Below, one piece after another: positions 47,297 through 56,930 of a DNA stretch of 64,000 nucleotides (the stretch's first letter is position 1; every line of letters begins with the position of its first letter). Location: the NCBI GenBank assembly GCA_032358165.1, contig JAALGY010000032.1:1240001-1304000 (forward strand), given 5' to 3'. The position numbers and the translations under genes are program-made. The notes beneath the pieces were generated by a model that was not told where the DNA came from, made no database searches, and saw only the letters and a list, made by a program, of their open reading frames with translations. The stretch is from Diplosphaera chodatii (taxonomy: Eukaryota > Chlorophyta > Trebouxiophyceae > Prasiolales > Stichococcaceae).

Positions 47297-47985
47297 GGGC
47301 ATGATTGTCAGATGGCGTTGCAGGGTGGACTGCTGCAGGACACACCTCGTGCTGGTGCTGTAGAGCCTCCGTCAAATACAAACACGCTGCATGGTGCTGA
47401 CTAGCTTCTGAATGACGGATGCCAATTTCACGTAGTTGCACCCAGCGCTCTGTCTGCATGGCGGTGTGTAGCTACCGCGCGTGACAGCGTGCACCGATCG
47501 CCAGGCACTTCTGATGTGCTGTGCGATCTGGTGATGCCTCGTATCTGATGTCAGTGCAATGCGAGTCAAGATGGCTGCTGTTGCGAGTGGATGGATGCGT
47601 AGATGTGCAGGATGTAGGTGGCATTTGTGGTATTGGGTCTTGCACACCCTGGAGCACATCGCATTCCAACAGTTGTGCATTTTGACACACTGACGTACAC
47701 AAGCTGATGGCTGCGATCATGCGAGGGACAGCCAACTAACGCATAAGCTGCCGCAGACCAATCACAATGCAATACAGCCCTCTGGGAATGACCAAACACT
47801 GGCATCTAGCTGTACACACACAGGTGCTGACTCCCTGAACACTGTACAGAATGCGCCATATGGATAGAGCATGTGCACAGCACGGAGGCTAGTGCACCAT
47901 CGAGTCCTTGACTGCTGATAGCGTCAGCCAGATCAGGCCTGGGTCCTCCCGCTTGAGCGCCAGTGCCGGTTCTGGTTCCTGTTCT
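47297..47985. other. Gap between CNOT10-like and WLM protease genes
   Basis: 690 bp on which I searched the minus strand for missing CNOT10 exons and found no TPR-like coding sequence. No other gene supported. Confidence 0.5.
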
Positions 47986-50405
47986 TCAGTAAAGCCAGCC
48001 ATCTTCATAACCTCCACAGCCTGCAGCCGAAGCAGCATTTGCGATCAGCAGCTGCATCGGTGACAGGCTGTTGAACTCACATCCCCGGTCACATTTATAC
48101 AGCTCAATGTGACGGTGCAGCACTGTAACGGCCGGTACTGCCCGCCTCTGGGTATCTTCCGAGGCGGCTTTGGAAGGCGGGGTTGTGGCGGCGCACGCGG
48201 CGGTGCTTAGAGTCACCCGAGTTCAGCGCATTCTGCAGCACATCAACGGAGGCGTGTTCATACTTTCCACACAGACACGAGCTACGCAGTGCAGCAGCAA
48301 GCTTGGCGAGGCAAGGACCGCACATAGAGGATGGTCTGCAGGCTGGACAGCACGAGCTGCCGCTGCTGCGGGGTGGGTGCGCGGGCCAGCAGGGCTGAGA
48401 GCGCATGCTGCACTCGCTGGTAGCGCTGCTGCGCATCTGCACTGGCTGCCCCCTCTGGCTGCTGGGCACCTACAGGACCTGCAGGCATGCTGCTGCCGCC
48501 GTCAGCACCATCCGTCACTGTGCCTGGCTGAGCAGCATCTGGTAGGGTGTCCCCAAGAGGTGCAGCTCCCTGGTGAGGCGGGCTGCAAGCTGAGCTGGGA
48601 GCTGCTGCCTCGTGAGCGTTTCTGCTACCATCCTCCAGGGAGTGGGACGGCTGTGCTGCACCTGCCGGCTGCCTGATAGTGCTGCTGACCTGGACAGCAG
48701 CGGGGGAAGCGGCCGCTTGTTGAGAGCGGGTCTCAGGGTCTGGTGGCGGGATGCCTAGCCCAGCAGCATCGGCAGATGCCTCCGCAGAGCCGCCCATACG
48801 TGACATGGCCTGCTCAGAAGCCTCAGTCTGTTTGTCTCTGTGGCCCATGCCAGCTATGCCCACTGCAGCCTGCGCTGCTGCAACGGCCTGCTGGGAACGT
48901 TGCAGCGCTGCAGCTGCTGCTGCCGTAGTTGCTGTCGCAGATTTCGCAGTGCCACCCAGGCGATGGGCTGTGGGCTCGGTCTGCGGCCCCAGCAGGCTGG
49001 CATCGTCCTCCTCTGCCGCAGCGCAACTGCCTGCAGTGCGACCTGTGGCAGGCACAGCATTGAGCTCAATGCAATTTGGCAGACGAGGGTGTCCATGTCC
49101 TTTTAATGCATGACGATCCTGTGATGTCTAACATATGCCACTGCAGACGCCCACCTGGCTGCGAAGCCCAGTCGAGCTGTGAGGCCTCACGCAGTAGCTG
49201 GCTGTTGAGCTCCTTGAAATTGTTGTCGTGGTCCCCCCACACCATGTGTGTCAGCTCATGAACCAACGTTTCTCTGATCTTCTGGTACCGCCTGAAGCCC
49301 TGCAGCAGCAGACTGCCAAGCATCAGCAACAACCCTTGCCACCTTGCTCGTCACGATTGCCTTACCATGTAATGCCATGTGAGTGTGCAGATGATGGCCC
49401 CCCTTGCCACAGTCCACAACCTACCTTCAGGTCATCTGTGCGCAGACGCAAGGAGATCTCCTGGCCAGCATTGATGTTGACACCCAGCAGGCACACCGGG
49501 CTGATCCCGACCTTGCCCTCAGGCGGCATCTCGCTCAGCGTGCCGACGCTGTCGTGCACAGTAAACACATTCAAGTTGGGTCCAAGTTAGCAGATAGCAT
49601 TCGACGCCACAAGATTGTGTCAATGTGAGCCTGCGCAGCCAGGCACGCACATTACATCACTACCTCCACTTATGCTTCGACATGATGGCGGCAATGCCCC
49701 GATCTGCTGCCAGCCGGTGAAGCAGCTTCAGGGCATGTGCTGTGCTCGGGAAAGCATCTGTAGGCAGACTATTCCACACCTCGAACCGTTGGAACGTGTG
49801 AGGACCTGCAGAAAGATGAGACAGGATGTGTGAGCGGGACATGCAAATCCATTCGTCGTGTCAGATGTGCTCCAGACGAGACACACACGATGCAGGCGCG
49901 ACCAACCTGTTGGCAGGTTCACGCCTGCAACCCCGGCTGTACGCCGACGCGCAAATGCACGCTGAGCTTCGTGCTCCATGCCGGCCAGACCCGGCAAGTC
50001 CCGGCTGTCGCGCACCATAGCCACATCGTGCAGCGCACTCGCCAACAGGCGTACTCGACTGTCAGGCTGCAAACCTGTTGCAGCGCCAGCTGGGATGTCA
50101 TGGTCTCTGTATGCAACTGCTGTGCATGTGCATGACACACAGGAGGCCGCAGCAGGGCATGGTGCTGACTGTGCCATGCAGCACATGCGCTGCCTCGTGC
50201 AAATCGTCAATTCACCTGCAGCAACGGCACGTTCGGCAGGCGCTCTTGCGGGCACTATCACGCGTCCGCCTTGCAGCAGCTTGAGGGTTTCCAGTGACGT
50301 TCCAGTGGCTGCAGCAATTCTGATGCCAATGTCCCTCAGCGTGTCCTCCTCTGCGAGGGCAACAATATGCTCGCGGCCCTGCCATGACACCGAGAAGGAC
50401 ACCAT
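47986..50405 (-). CDS. UBL-WLM-PUB metalloprotease (Wss1/SPRTN-type DNA-protein crosslink repair)
   Basis: Eight exons: 50405-50216, 50074-49907, 49805-49664, 49548-49425, 49299-49155, 49042-48324, 48232-48142 and 48122-47986 (571 aa); intron 7 uses a GC donor (GCGG|GCAGTA). An N-terminal ubiquitin-like domain (MVSFSVSWQGREHIVALAEE...LKLLQGGRVI) is followed by the WLM domain: HTFQRFEVWNSLP, ALKLLHRLAADRGIAAIM, LSEMPPEG, LLGVNINAGQEISLRLRTDD. The zinc protease motif is HELTHMVWGDHDNNF, then LLREASQLDW. A ~200-residue Ala/Gln-rich linker leads to a C-terminal PUB domain (KHRRVRRHNPAFQSRLGRYPEA), known in other proteins to bind p97/CDC48. This UBL-WLM-PUB layout is typical of plants. It likely removes proteins crosslinked to DNA or SUMO/ubiquitin conjugates. 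Confidence 0.9.
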
Positions 50406-50493
50406 GTTGATTGTATTGTGGCATTTGGTGCCGATAAGCAGGGCAACCTGGGTGTCGAGCGTGAACTGAAGGTGCTCGAAGGATGTGATCATG

Positions 50494-50504
50494 CACCCAT
50501 AACT
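50494..50504 (+). promoter_or_regulatory. Putative snRNA promoter element (PSE/USE-like), U4 gene
   Basis: CACCCATAACT, identical in sequence and spacing (-71 to -61) to the element before U2 at 44317-44327. It lies 89 bp upstream of the WLM protease start on the opposite strand, so the two genes share this intergenic stretch. Confidence 0.7.
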
Positions 50505-50564
50505 GGGGCCATGTACCACGGTGTCCAGTTTGCATCAGTCGTCAGCGTCAACAACCACATTGCC

Positions 50565-50711
50565 ATCTTTGCGCTTGGGGCAATGTCGCAGTTAATGAGG
50601 TCTAACCGAGACGCGACAATTGCTGGTTGAAAACAAACTCCAATCCCCGACTTTGTGGCTTACGCCCTTAGTCAATTTCTGGAAGGGGAGCGCCTCCGGG
50701 CTGCTCTCCCC
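50565..50711 (+). ncRNA. U4 spliceosomal snRNA
   Basis: The sequence follows plant U4: ATCTTTGCGCTTGGGGCAAT at the start (the U6-pairing stem II and stem I regions), then the 5' stem-loop with its kink-turn (TAATGAGG...AACCGAG) and ATTGCTGGTTGAAAA. A central stem region, the Sm site AATTTCTGG at 50674-50682 and a GC-rich 3' hairpin (GGGGAGC...GCTCTCCCC) complete it. The 3' end is estimated from that hairpin. U4 chaperones U6 in the tri-snRNP. No TATA box at -30; see the shared upstream element. Confidence 0.96.
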
Positions 50712-51193
50712 TCAACACCTCCTCCCCACCCGCCCTCCCCTCCCCAACCCGACACCCCTCTTATATACGGCGGCGACCTTTCTAACATTGCACTGTCGAC
50801 ACAGCAGAGGCAGTGTAGGTCAGCAGATGCGTTGAGGTGGTAGCGCACCATGTCCATGTATACAGATAAGCACGCCGAAACGCGCAGCCATGCCCGATGC
50901 TTGCCACGAAACACGGGCGTAGGGAGGAGGGAGGACGGCAAGAGCGGCGGCTTGCCATGGCAGTTGTGTGTCTCAGCCATCTGGGTCATCGCCACAAGCG
51001 GCTGACAGTGCTGGCCTGCTGGGCCCCGAAAAGGCACAGTAGGCAATGTGAAGCTTGTTTGTCTTGCAACAGAGTGTGTAGTGTAGAGCTACACCTGATG
51101 GAACCAACAGGCAATGTAGAGTCTGGCTGATCAGATGTGACCCATGCAACATCCGTGATACACACTGAATGTACACACTCAGAGTTGACTGGT
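50712..51193. other. Spacer between U4 and the RadA 3' end
   Basis: It begins with a C-rich tract (CCTCCCCACCCGCCCTCCCC) directly after U4 and continues to the RadA stop at 51194. No gene supported. Confidence 0.5.
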
Positions 51194-54100
51194 TCAGCCA
51201 CCCTCCTCATCGTCCTCATCATCGCCAGCGCGTTTGCGCCGCCCTCTCGATGTGCCCAAGTCGCCTCCAAGCGCAACTTGAATGGCCTGTGAGCAGCAGG
51301 CACCCAACCAATCGCACAGCTGCCACTGCAAGCGTTTCAAAAGCATGTCTTAGTCGCATATACAGGCAGTCAGCGAGATCAGGGCCCACTGCTGTGTACC
51401 TCGGCCACTGTGCGGCAGGGCGTCAGCTGCATGCCCTTAAGGCGGCTGGCTGTCTTCTGGAAGGCCTTAGTCGACGGCCCAGCTGCTGGGTAGGGCACAA
51501 TTACCTGCGCAGCTCATGCACAGATCAATGCCTGTGCCGGCATGCACCACGCATCAGTGTTCAGTGCCCGGGAACGGTCGCGTGGCTGCAGCAGTGGGAC
51601 TGCTCAGCACCTGCGTGAAGCCCAGCTTGGCAGCCTCTGCAAGGCGGCGCTCCAGGTGACCCACTTGCCTGTGAGTGTGCAACCGTCTTTGTGATAAAGA
51701 GAGTGTGCAGAATGCCTCACTTTGGCACCCCAAAAGTGCCAACCTTGCAGCTCGAAACGGGCCCGTGCCATGGTGCACAGCTGCATTGATGTGCAAGAGT
51801 CCACACCGCAGCTCGCCAGCCAAGCCCATTTCTCCGACGACCGCCATCATCTTTGGCACTCCGCGGTTGTAGTAGCTGGATGCAACCGCCAGGGCAATTG
51901 CCAGGTCTGTTGATGGCTCCCTGCACGTTGCATGTTGTGACACAGCTCTCAACAAGTGACCACCTGCGGCTAGCTGGCATGCAAGCAGGAGTGTCATCTG
52001 CACAGTCTTGGACGGTATAATATCGCACAGCAGAACGGAAACCCACCGCATTGTCATCCCACCAACCACATTCGTGTGCACATTCACAGCGAAGGGTTTG
52101 ACGCCGGTGTGCTTGGACAGCACCGCCAGGATGAGGCTCAGCCGGTCGCGGTGCACGCCGTTCGGCACGCGCACCGGCGGCGTGCCCTGCTTCCACCAAA
52201 TACGCTGCAGTCAACCGTTGGTCCGCAGCATCGAACACGTACACAGCTGGCAGCAGCATGCTGCCTCCACGAATGCTTCGTGCTGGATGCGGCGCTCAGT
52301 GCGTTGCAGCAGACATGCTATCCAGGTCCCTCTGGCACACGGTTCGAGGGCATATGTACAGGTTTACGCTGACCTGGTGGGTGGGCGAGCACAGCGCCTG
52401 CACCTCCAGCAGCAGCGGGCGGGTGCCCTCCAGCGTGACGGTCACGGCGGAGCTCACGCCGGGCGAGCTGCTGCGCTCGCTGAGGAACATCTCGCTGGGG
52501 TTCTCCACCGCCGTCAGGCCCTCCTCGCCCATGGCAAACACGCCCACCTGGGCACATTCCATTTCAATATGAGTAAAATATTACACATTGAATCATTTTT
52601 CAGTATAAATTTTTATCAATTCAGAAATACTTCCCAACCTGCACATGACCAGCAGGACACGCAACACATCCTGTGCAGCTTGGGGGCCTCAAGCCTCAAA
52701 GACCGCCAACATGAGGTACGCGCGACAGGGAACACAAGAGAGGGAGGACACAAGACAGCCGCGGGGGCCCGCCTCATCTGTGGCGCCGTAGCGGTTCTTG
52801 ATGCCGCGCAGCAGGCGGTAGGACTGCTGGCGCTCGCCCTCCATGTACAGCACCACATCCACCACGTGCTCCAGCACCCTCGGCCCCGCAATCTCACCCG
52901 ACTGCACATGCCATGCACAGGGGTACACCCTCACCTGTCATCATATCCTGCAGTCTACGGTGCACATGGTCAGCAGGCAGCGCACGCAGCAGCTTACCTT
53001 GGTGACGTGACCAATGAGAAAGATGGGTATCTTCTCCCGCTTTGCAACGTGCAGCAGTGCCGTCGCACACTCACGAACCTACGAAAGGTGCTACATATCA
53101 GGCAGGGTGATGTTGGAGTTTGCTCGGAAAGCTTGTCATGGCATGTCTGCCTATCAGCAGCAGCCGGCACACGCCTAAATGCGTGCCTGGCTGACGCTGC
53201 CAGCGCTGCCGTTGACATCGTCTAAGTAGACCGTCTGAATAGAGTCGATGATGACTGCCACAGGCTGCATCTCAACTATCTCCTGCAAGATGGCCTGCAT
53301 GCACAGGTGCGAATGCTGCAGCATTGACCCGACAACAAGGTCGAGCCTGAGACACTATCGTCATGAGTGAGGGTGCTGGCAGCCATGGGCTGGGGCAGTC
53401 AACATGCACGCTGTTCTGTCTCACGTCCATGCGGGTGGCGCTGTACAGGAAGATGTTGCTGTTGGACAGGAGGCTCATACGCTCTGCCCGGCTGCCAATC
53501 TGCTCCACACTTTCCTCGCCTGCATGTCACATCGCATCACAACAGAGATACACACCACGCATGACCATTGTCGTGTCAAGGGCCACTGCTGTGAAGTCAT
53601 GACGAGCCAAGGAAGGCAGACGGCTGGGTACCTGAGACATACAGCACCTCGCCCTCGAACACCGAGTCCTCCTCGGGCGGCGTCCCCGCACCATTGGTCT
53701 GGCTGCTGCTGAGCTTGCGGGCCGGGCCCGCCTGCGACAGCATTGCGGCCACCTGCGGGCATAGGCAAGATCGCAAGCATCAGCCCCCCTGACGCCCTTC
53801 AAAAACTGCTGTGCGCTCCAGACCACATGGACAGAGGCATGCTCTCTGGTGCAGTCGCAAGTTATGCACAGCCTGAAGGGGTGCCCCACCTGCAGCAGCA
53901 GGGTGCTCTTGCCGACGCCCGGGTCGCCGCCGATGAGGATCATGGAGCCGGGCACCACGCCGCCGCCCAGCACGCGGCCCAGCTCCGCACCATTGGCGCC
54001 CGCCAGCGGCAGCCGCCACGCGCTGCCGTACCCCCGCTGCCGTACCTCGGATATGCGCTGCGGCCCTGTGCCATGCCATTGCAAAGAGGCGTGACGCCCG

Positions 54101-54876
54101 CAATGCACACTTGAAATTCAGTTGAGAGCTGGCATCCTCTACACACCGCCCAGATGCCTCCGCTGCGCATGCTCATGCGCCGAAGCTCACTGTCTGATGC
54201 CTCGACCCACTGCCGGCGCTGCGCGAAGCTGCGCCCGGTTGCAGGCCCCGCAGCGGGCGCATCGAGCACCGACGCCCACTTGCTGCTGTCTGCTGCGCCC
54301 CCGCCGCCCAGGGCTGCGCCCACGCTGCGCGCTGCTGCTGCGCCCCCGCCGCCCCCACCGCCGCCGCCCTCTCGCACCACGATGGCCGACAATCTGCGTG
54401 CATGCTTGCCTTGCTTCTATGACCGGCACAGCCGCATGCTGGGCAGTGCGGGCATATCAGCTGCTGAGGGTGCATCTGCTACTGGTGTATGCTGCGTACT
54501 CACGAGTTCCAGGCATCGCATGATGGGCAGCGACCGCCCCACTGCGGCGATGTCTCTCCACATTCCGAACACCTGTAGACTCGCTTTGTTTTGGCAGCGC
54601 CTGAATCCGCACACGCCGACTGATGTTGGATGTCGGGTGTCGGATGCGAAGCGGTGTCATACTTGTCCGACACGAAAGATAGGTCTTCAACACACGCCAA
54701 CTACCTGCTGTTGCTGCATAGGTGCGCACAGAATGCTGCCTGGCTGGCGGTACATGCCGCTCGCTGTGCATTGGCATGCATGGCCTGCTTTGAGGCACAG
54801 ATGCGCCAAGCACCGCATCATTGGCCAGTGTCTGCAGCGCTTGCATACTACCCAAGCGGCCCGCAGCAAACAGCAT
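51194..54876 (-). CDS. RADA: RadA/Sms DNA-branch-migration ATPase, organelle-targeted
   Basis: 15 exons: 54876-54705, 54600-54504, 54393-54158, 54065-53890, 53752-53632, 53519-53425, 53294-53187, 53078-52998, 52901-52773, 52547-52374, 52186-52050, 51920-51807, 51668-51611, 51504-51400 and 51325-51194 (644 aa). Introns 3, 7, 9 and 11 need GC donors. The N-terminus ([11 protein letters not shown]...[14 protein letters not shown]) looks like a transit peptide. A four-cysteine zinc finger (CSEC...CPSC) is followed by Walker A ([14 protein letters not shown]), [13 protein letters not shown], the Walker B region [20 protein letters not shown] and the RadA motif KNRYG (usually KNRFG). A Lon-like C-terminal domain ([23 protein letters not shown]) and an acidic tail complete it. 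It processes recombination intermediates in plastids or mitochondria. Confidence 0.94.
52559..52630. other. AT-rich island in a RadA intron
   Basis: A ~70-bp stretch inside the intron 52772-52548 is strikingly AT-rich (TATAAATTTTTATCAATTC, AAAATATTACACATTGAATC) against the GC-rich surroundings. It could be an organelle-DNA insertion or a transposon remnant; no identity is claimed. Confidence 0.5.
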
Positions 54877-55362
54877 TCTTGAGCACGGTGTCCAAAGCTG
54901 CATGGGTAGTGAGGGATGACTGCGACCAGGGACGCTTGAGTTATGTAGCAGGCAGCAATTTGATGCAGTTGCAATGTGTGAAAGGACTGGGAAGTATGCC
55001 CGACACCTCATAGGTACATGTTCTGTGGAATGTGATGTTGGGTGACTGTGCACGTGTGCAGATCTGATGGTGCAAACACTTCATTTGCCCTCATCTCTGC
55101 TTTGCAAATCGTTGACATGGCATCCTGTCTGCTGCGCGTCGCCAGCATAAGGTGCACAACGTGACTGCTGAGGATTGCAGCGGCACATGACTTTTGTCAG
55201 GACCTCTGAGTGAACAGCTTGGCGTCTGGATCAGGAGCGTCGTCTGCGTCGTCTCGTTGTACATTCAATTGGTAAAAGGGAAGCAGCTGCATGTGAGTGT
55301 GGTTTCAGCGCTCGGCATGTGATCCGCCACGGCTGATCGCCGGTGGCACCGTGTGCGCGGTC
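54877..55362. promoter_or_regulatory. Divergent intergenic region between RadA and CHMP3
   Basis: About 490 bp between outward-facing start codons; presumed to hold both promoters. I see no specific element and no supported gene. Confidence 0.35.
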
Positions 55363-56707
55363 ATGTTCCCTGAGAAGGGCAACGTCTTCACAAATATTGC
55401 TGGCGTCTTCCATAAGAAGCCTGAGCCAAGTGAGCCTGGGCATTGCGTCATCGCAGTGTGTGCTGTTTGCACCATGTTTGCAGAGTGCAGCTTTACCGCA
55501 CCTGCCACGCTTGCCCTGCAGAGGAACTCGTCCGAACTTGGCAAGCGACCCTCAGGAAGGAGACGCGTGCGCTCGACATCCAGATCCGCGACATCGGCCG
55601 GTGCGTCATCAGGATCATGTCAAGATCACATCACCAGCTCCGCTTCTGGATCATCGTGTGCGCACCGCTGGACGGCCGCTGGCAGCCTGCTATGGAACAT
55701 GCGGCAGCCCCTGCTGGCCCTGCAACCCTGCGCCACCACGGTGCGCCGCGCGCAGGGAGGAGAAGCAGGCGCAGAAGCAGGTCAGGGAGTCAGCCAAGCG
55801 GGGTGATGTGGCATCGGCGCGGCTGCTGGCCAAGGAGTTGGTGCGCACGCGCAAGGCGACCACGCAGCTGTACACCAACAAGGCGCACATGATCGCCATG
55901 GGCACGCAGCTGCAGGAGCAGCTTGCCATGGTCAAGGTGCCCACGCTGTTGCTGGTGTGCTGCGAGCATTGGCATGACCGGCAGATGCTGGCACTGGCAG
56001 ACTCAACAAACGCAGCTGACATGTCGTTGCACCACTCATGTGGCCCCTCTGACTGGCGTGCATGTCTGGCGTGTTTACAGGTGGCGGGCACCTTGTCCAA
56101 GAGCACCGAGGTCATGAAGCTGGTCAACGACATGATGCGGGTGCGTGAGCTCCTGGCTGTCACTCTGCACAGCAATTCTTGGCTTCCACACACTAGGGTG
56201 CTCGACAATGCTGACGTGTATACTGCACCATGCAGTCGAGTCGGCTGAACCAGACGATGATGGAGATGTCGAGGGAGATGATGAAGGCAGGCATCATCGA
56301 CGAGATGATGTCAGATGCCATCGATGGCGCTGTTGACGGCGAGGACATGGAAACAGAGACTGATGAGGAGGTCGACAGGGTGCGTACTGTGGTTGTGCAA
56401 TCCTTCACAGGCGTCCGCATCTCAGCATAGCAATGGTGACGATACACTTGCGGCACACAACACCTGTGCGATGATAGCAGCATGTTGCAGGTAGTGGGGA
56501 GATGATGCTGCTCCTTTGCGTGCTATACATGATTGCCCTGTGCGACTGTGATTGCAGGTTCTCATGGAGATTGCCGGGGAGACTATGGCCCAGATGGCAG
56601 CTGCTCCAAAGCAGCGACAGGCGCAGCCGGCAGCCGTGGCAGCAGAGGAAGAAGAAGAGGGCCTGCAAGACGATCTGCGGGCACGTCTGGAGGCTGTCAG
56701 GTCATGA
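55363..56707 (+). CDS. VPS24: ESCRT-III subunit CHMP3/VPS24
   Basis: Six exons: 55363-55429, 55522-55600, 55756-55936, 56081-56140, 56236-56379 and 56558-56707 (226 aa, the usual family length). The Snf7 core begins KELVRTWQATLRKETRALDIQIRDI, REEKQAQKQVRESAKRGD, then LAKELVRTRKATTQLYTNKAHM and VAGTLSKSTEVMKLVNDMM. The VPS24-specific C-terminal half includes MMEMSREMMKAGIIDEMM, an acidic linker and DRVLMEIAGETM. It ends with the MIT-interacting motif DDLRARLEAVR that recruits VPS4. ESCRT-III polymers cut membrane necks in multivesicular-body formation and cytokinesis. All introns have GT donors. It converges on the transportin gene with 223 bp between the stops. Confidence 0.95.
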
Positions 56708-56930
56708 TGTATCAACAGTGACGTACTGCGAGAGCTCGGTTGCATAGCACTTCCATAGAATTACTCTGAAGCTGTCCATGTTGCTGCATTTCCCCTCGCT
56801 GCCGAAGTAGTTATGGGGCTATTATATCACCTGAGGTGGTTGCTGACACCAGAGAGATCTCACAAGCCAAACCCGAACGCCTTCGAAGTGTATGCCCGCA
56901 GACCTGAATCAAAGGCGTGCTAGGAATACC

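Noticed and set aside
47297..47985. Missing N-terminal exons of CNOT10
   Set aside because: Minus-strand frames here show no TPR-like pattern or family motif.
52008..53225. 405-residue open frame on the plus strand
   Set aside because: It runs antisense through several RadA exons and introns; the RadA exons carry unambiguous motifs.
56806..56818. Third copy of the snRNA promoter element on the minus strand (CCCCATAACT)
   Set aside because: Two mismatches to the U2/U4 element and no snRNA-like sequence at the expected distance downstream.
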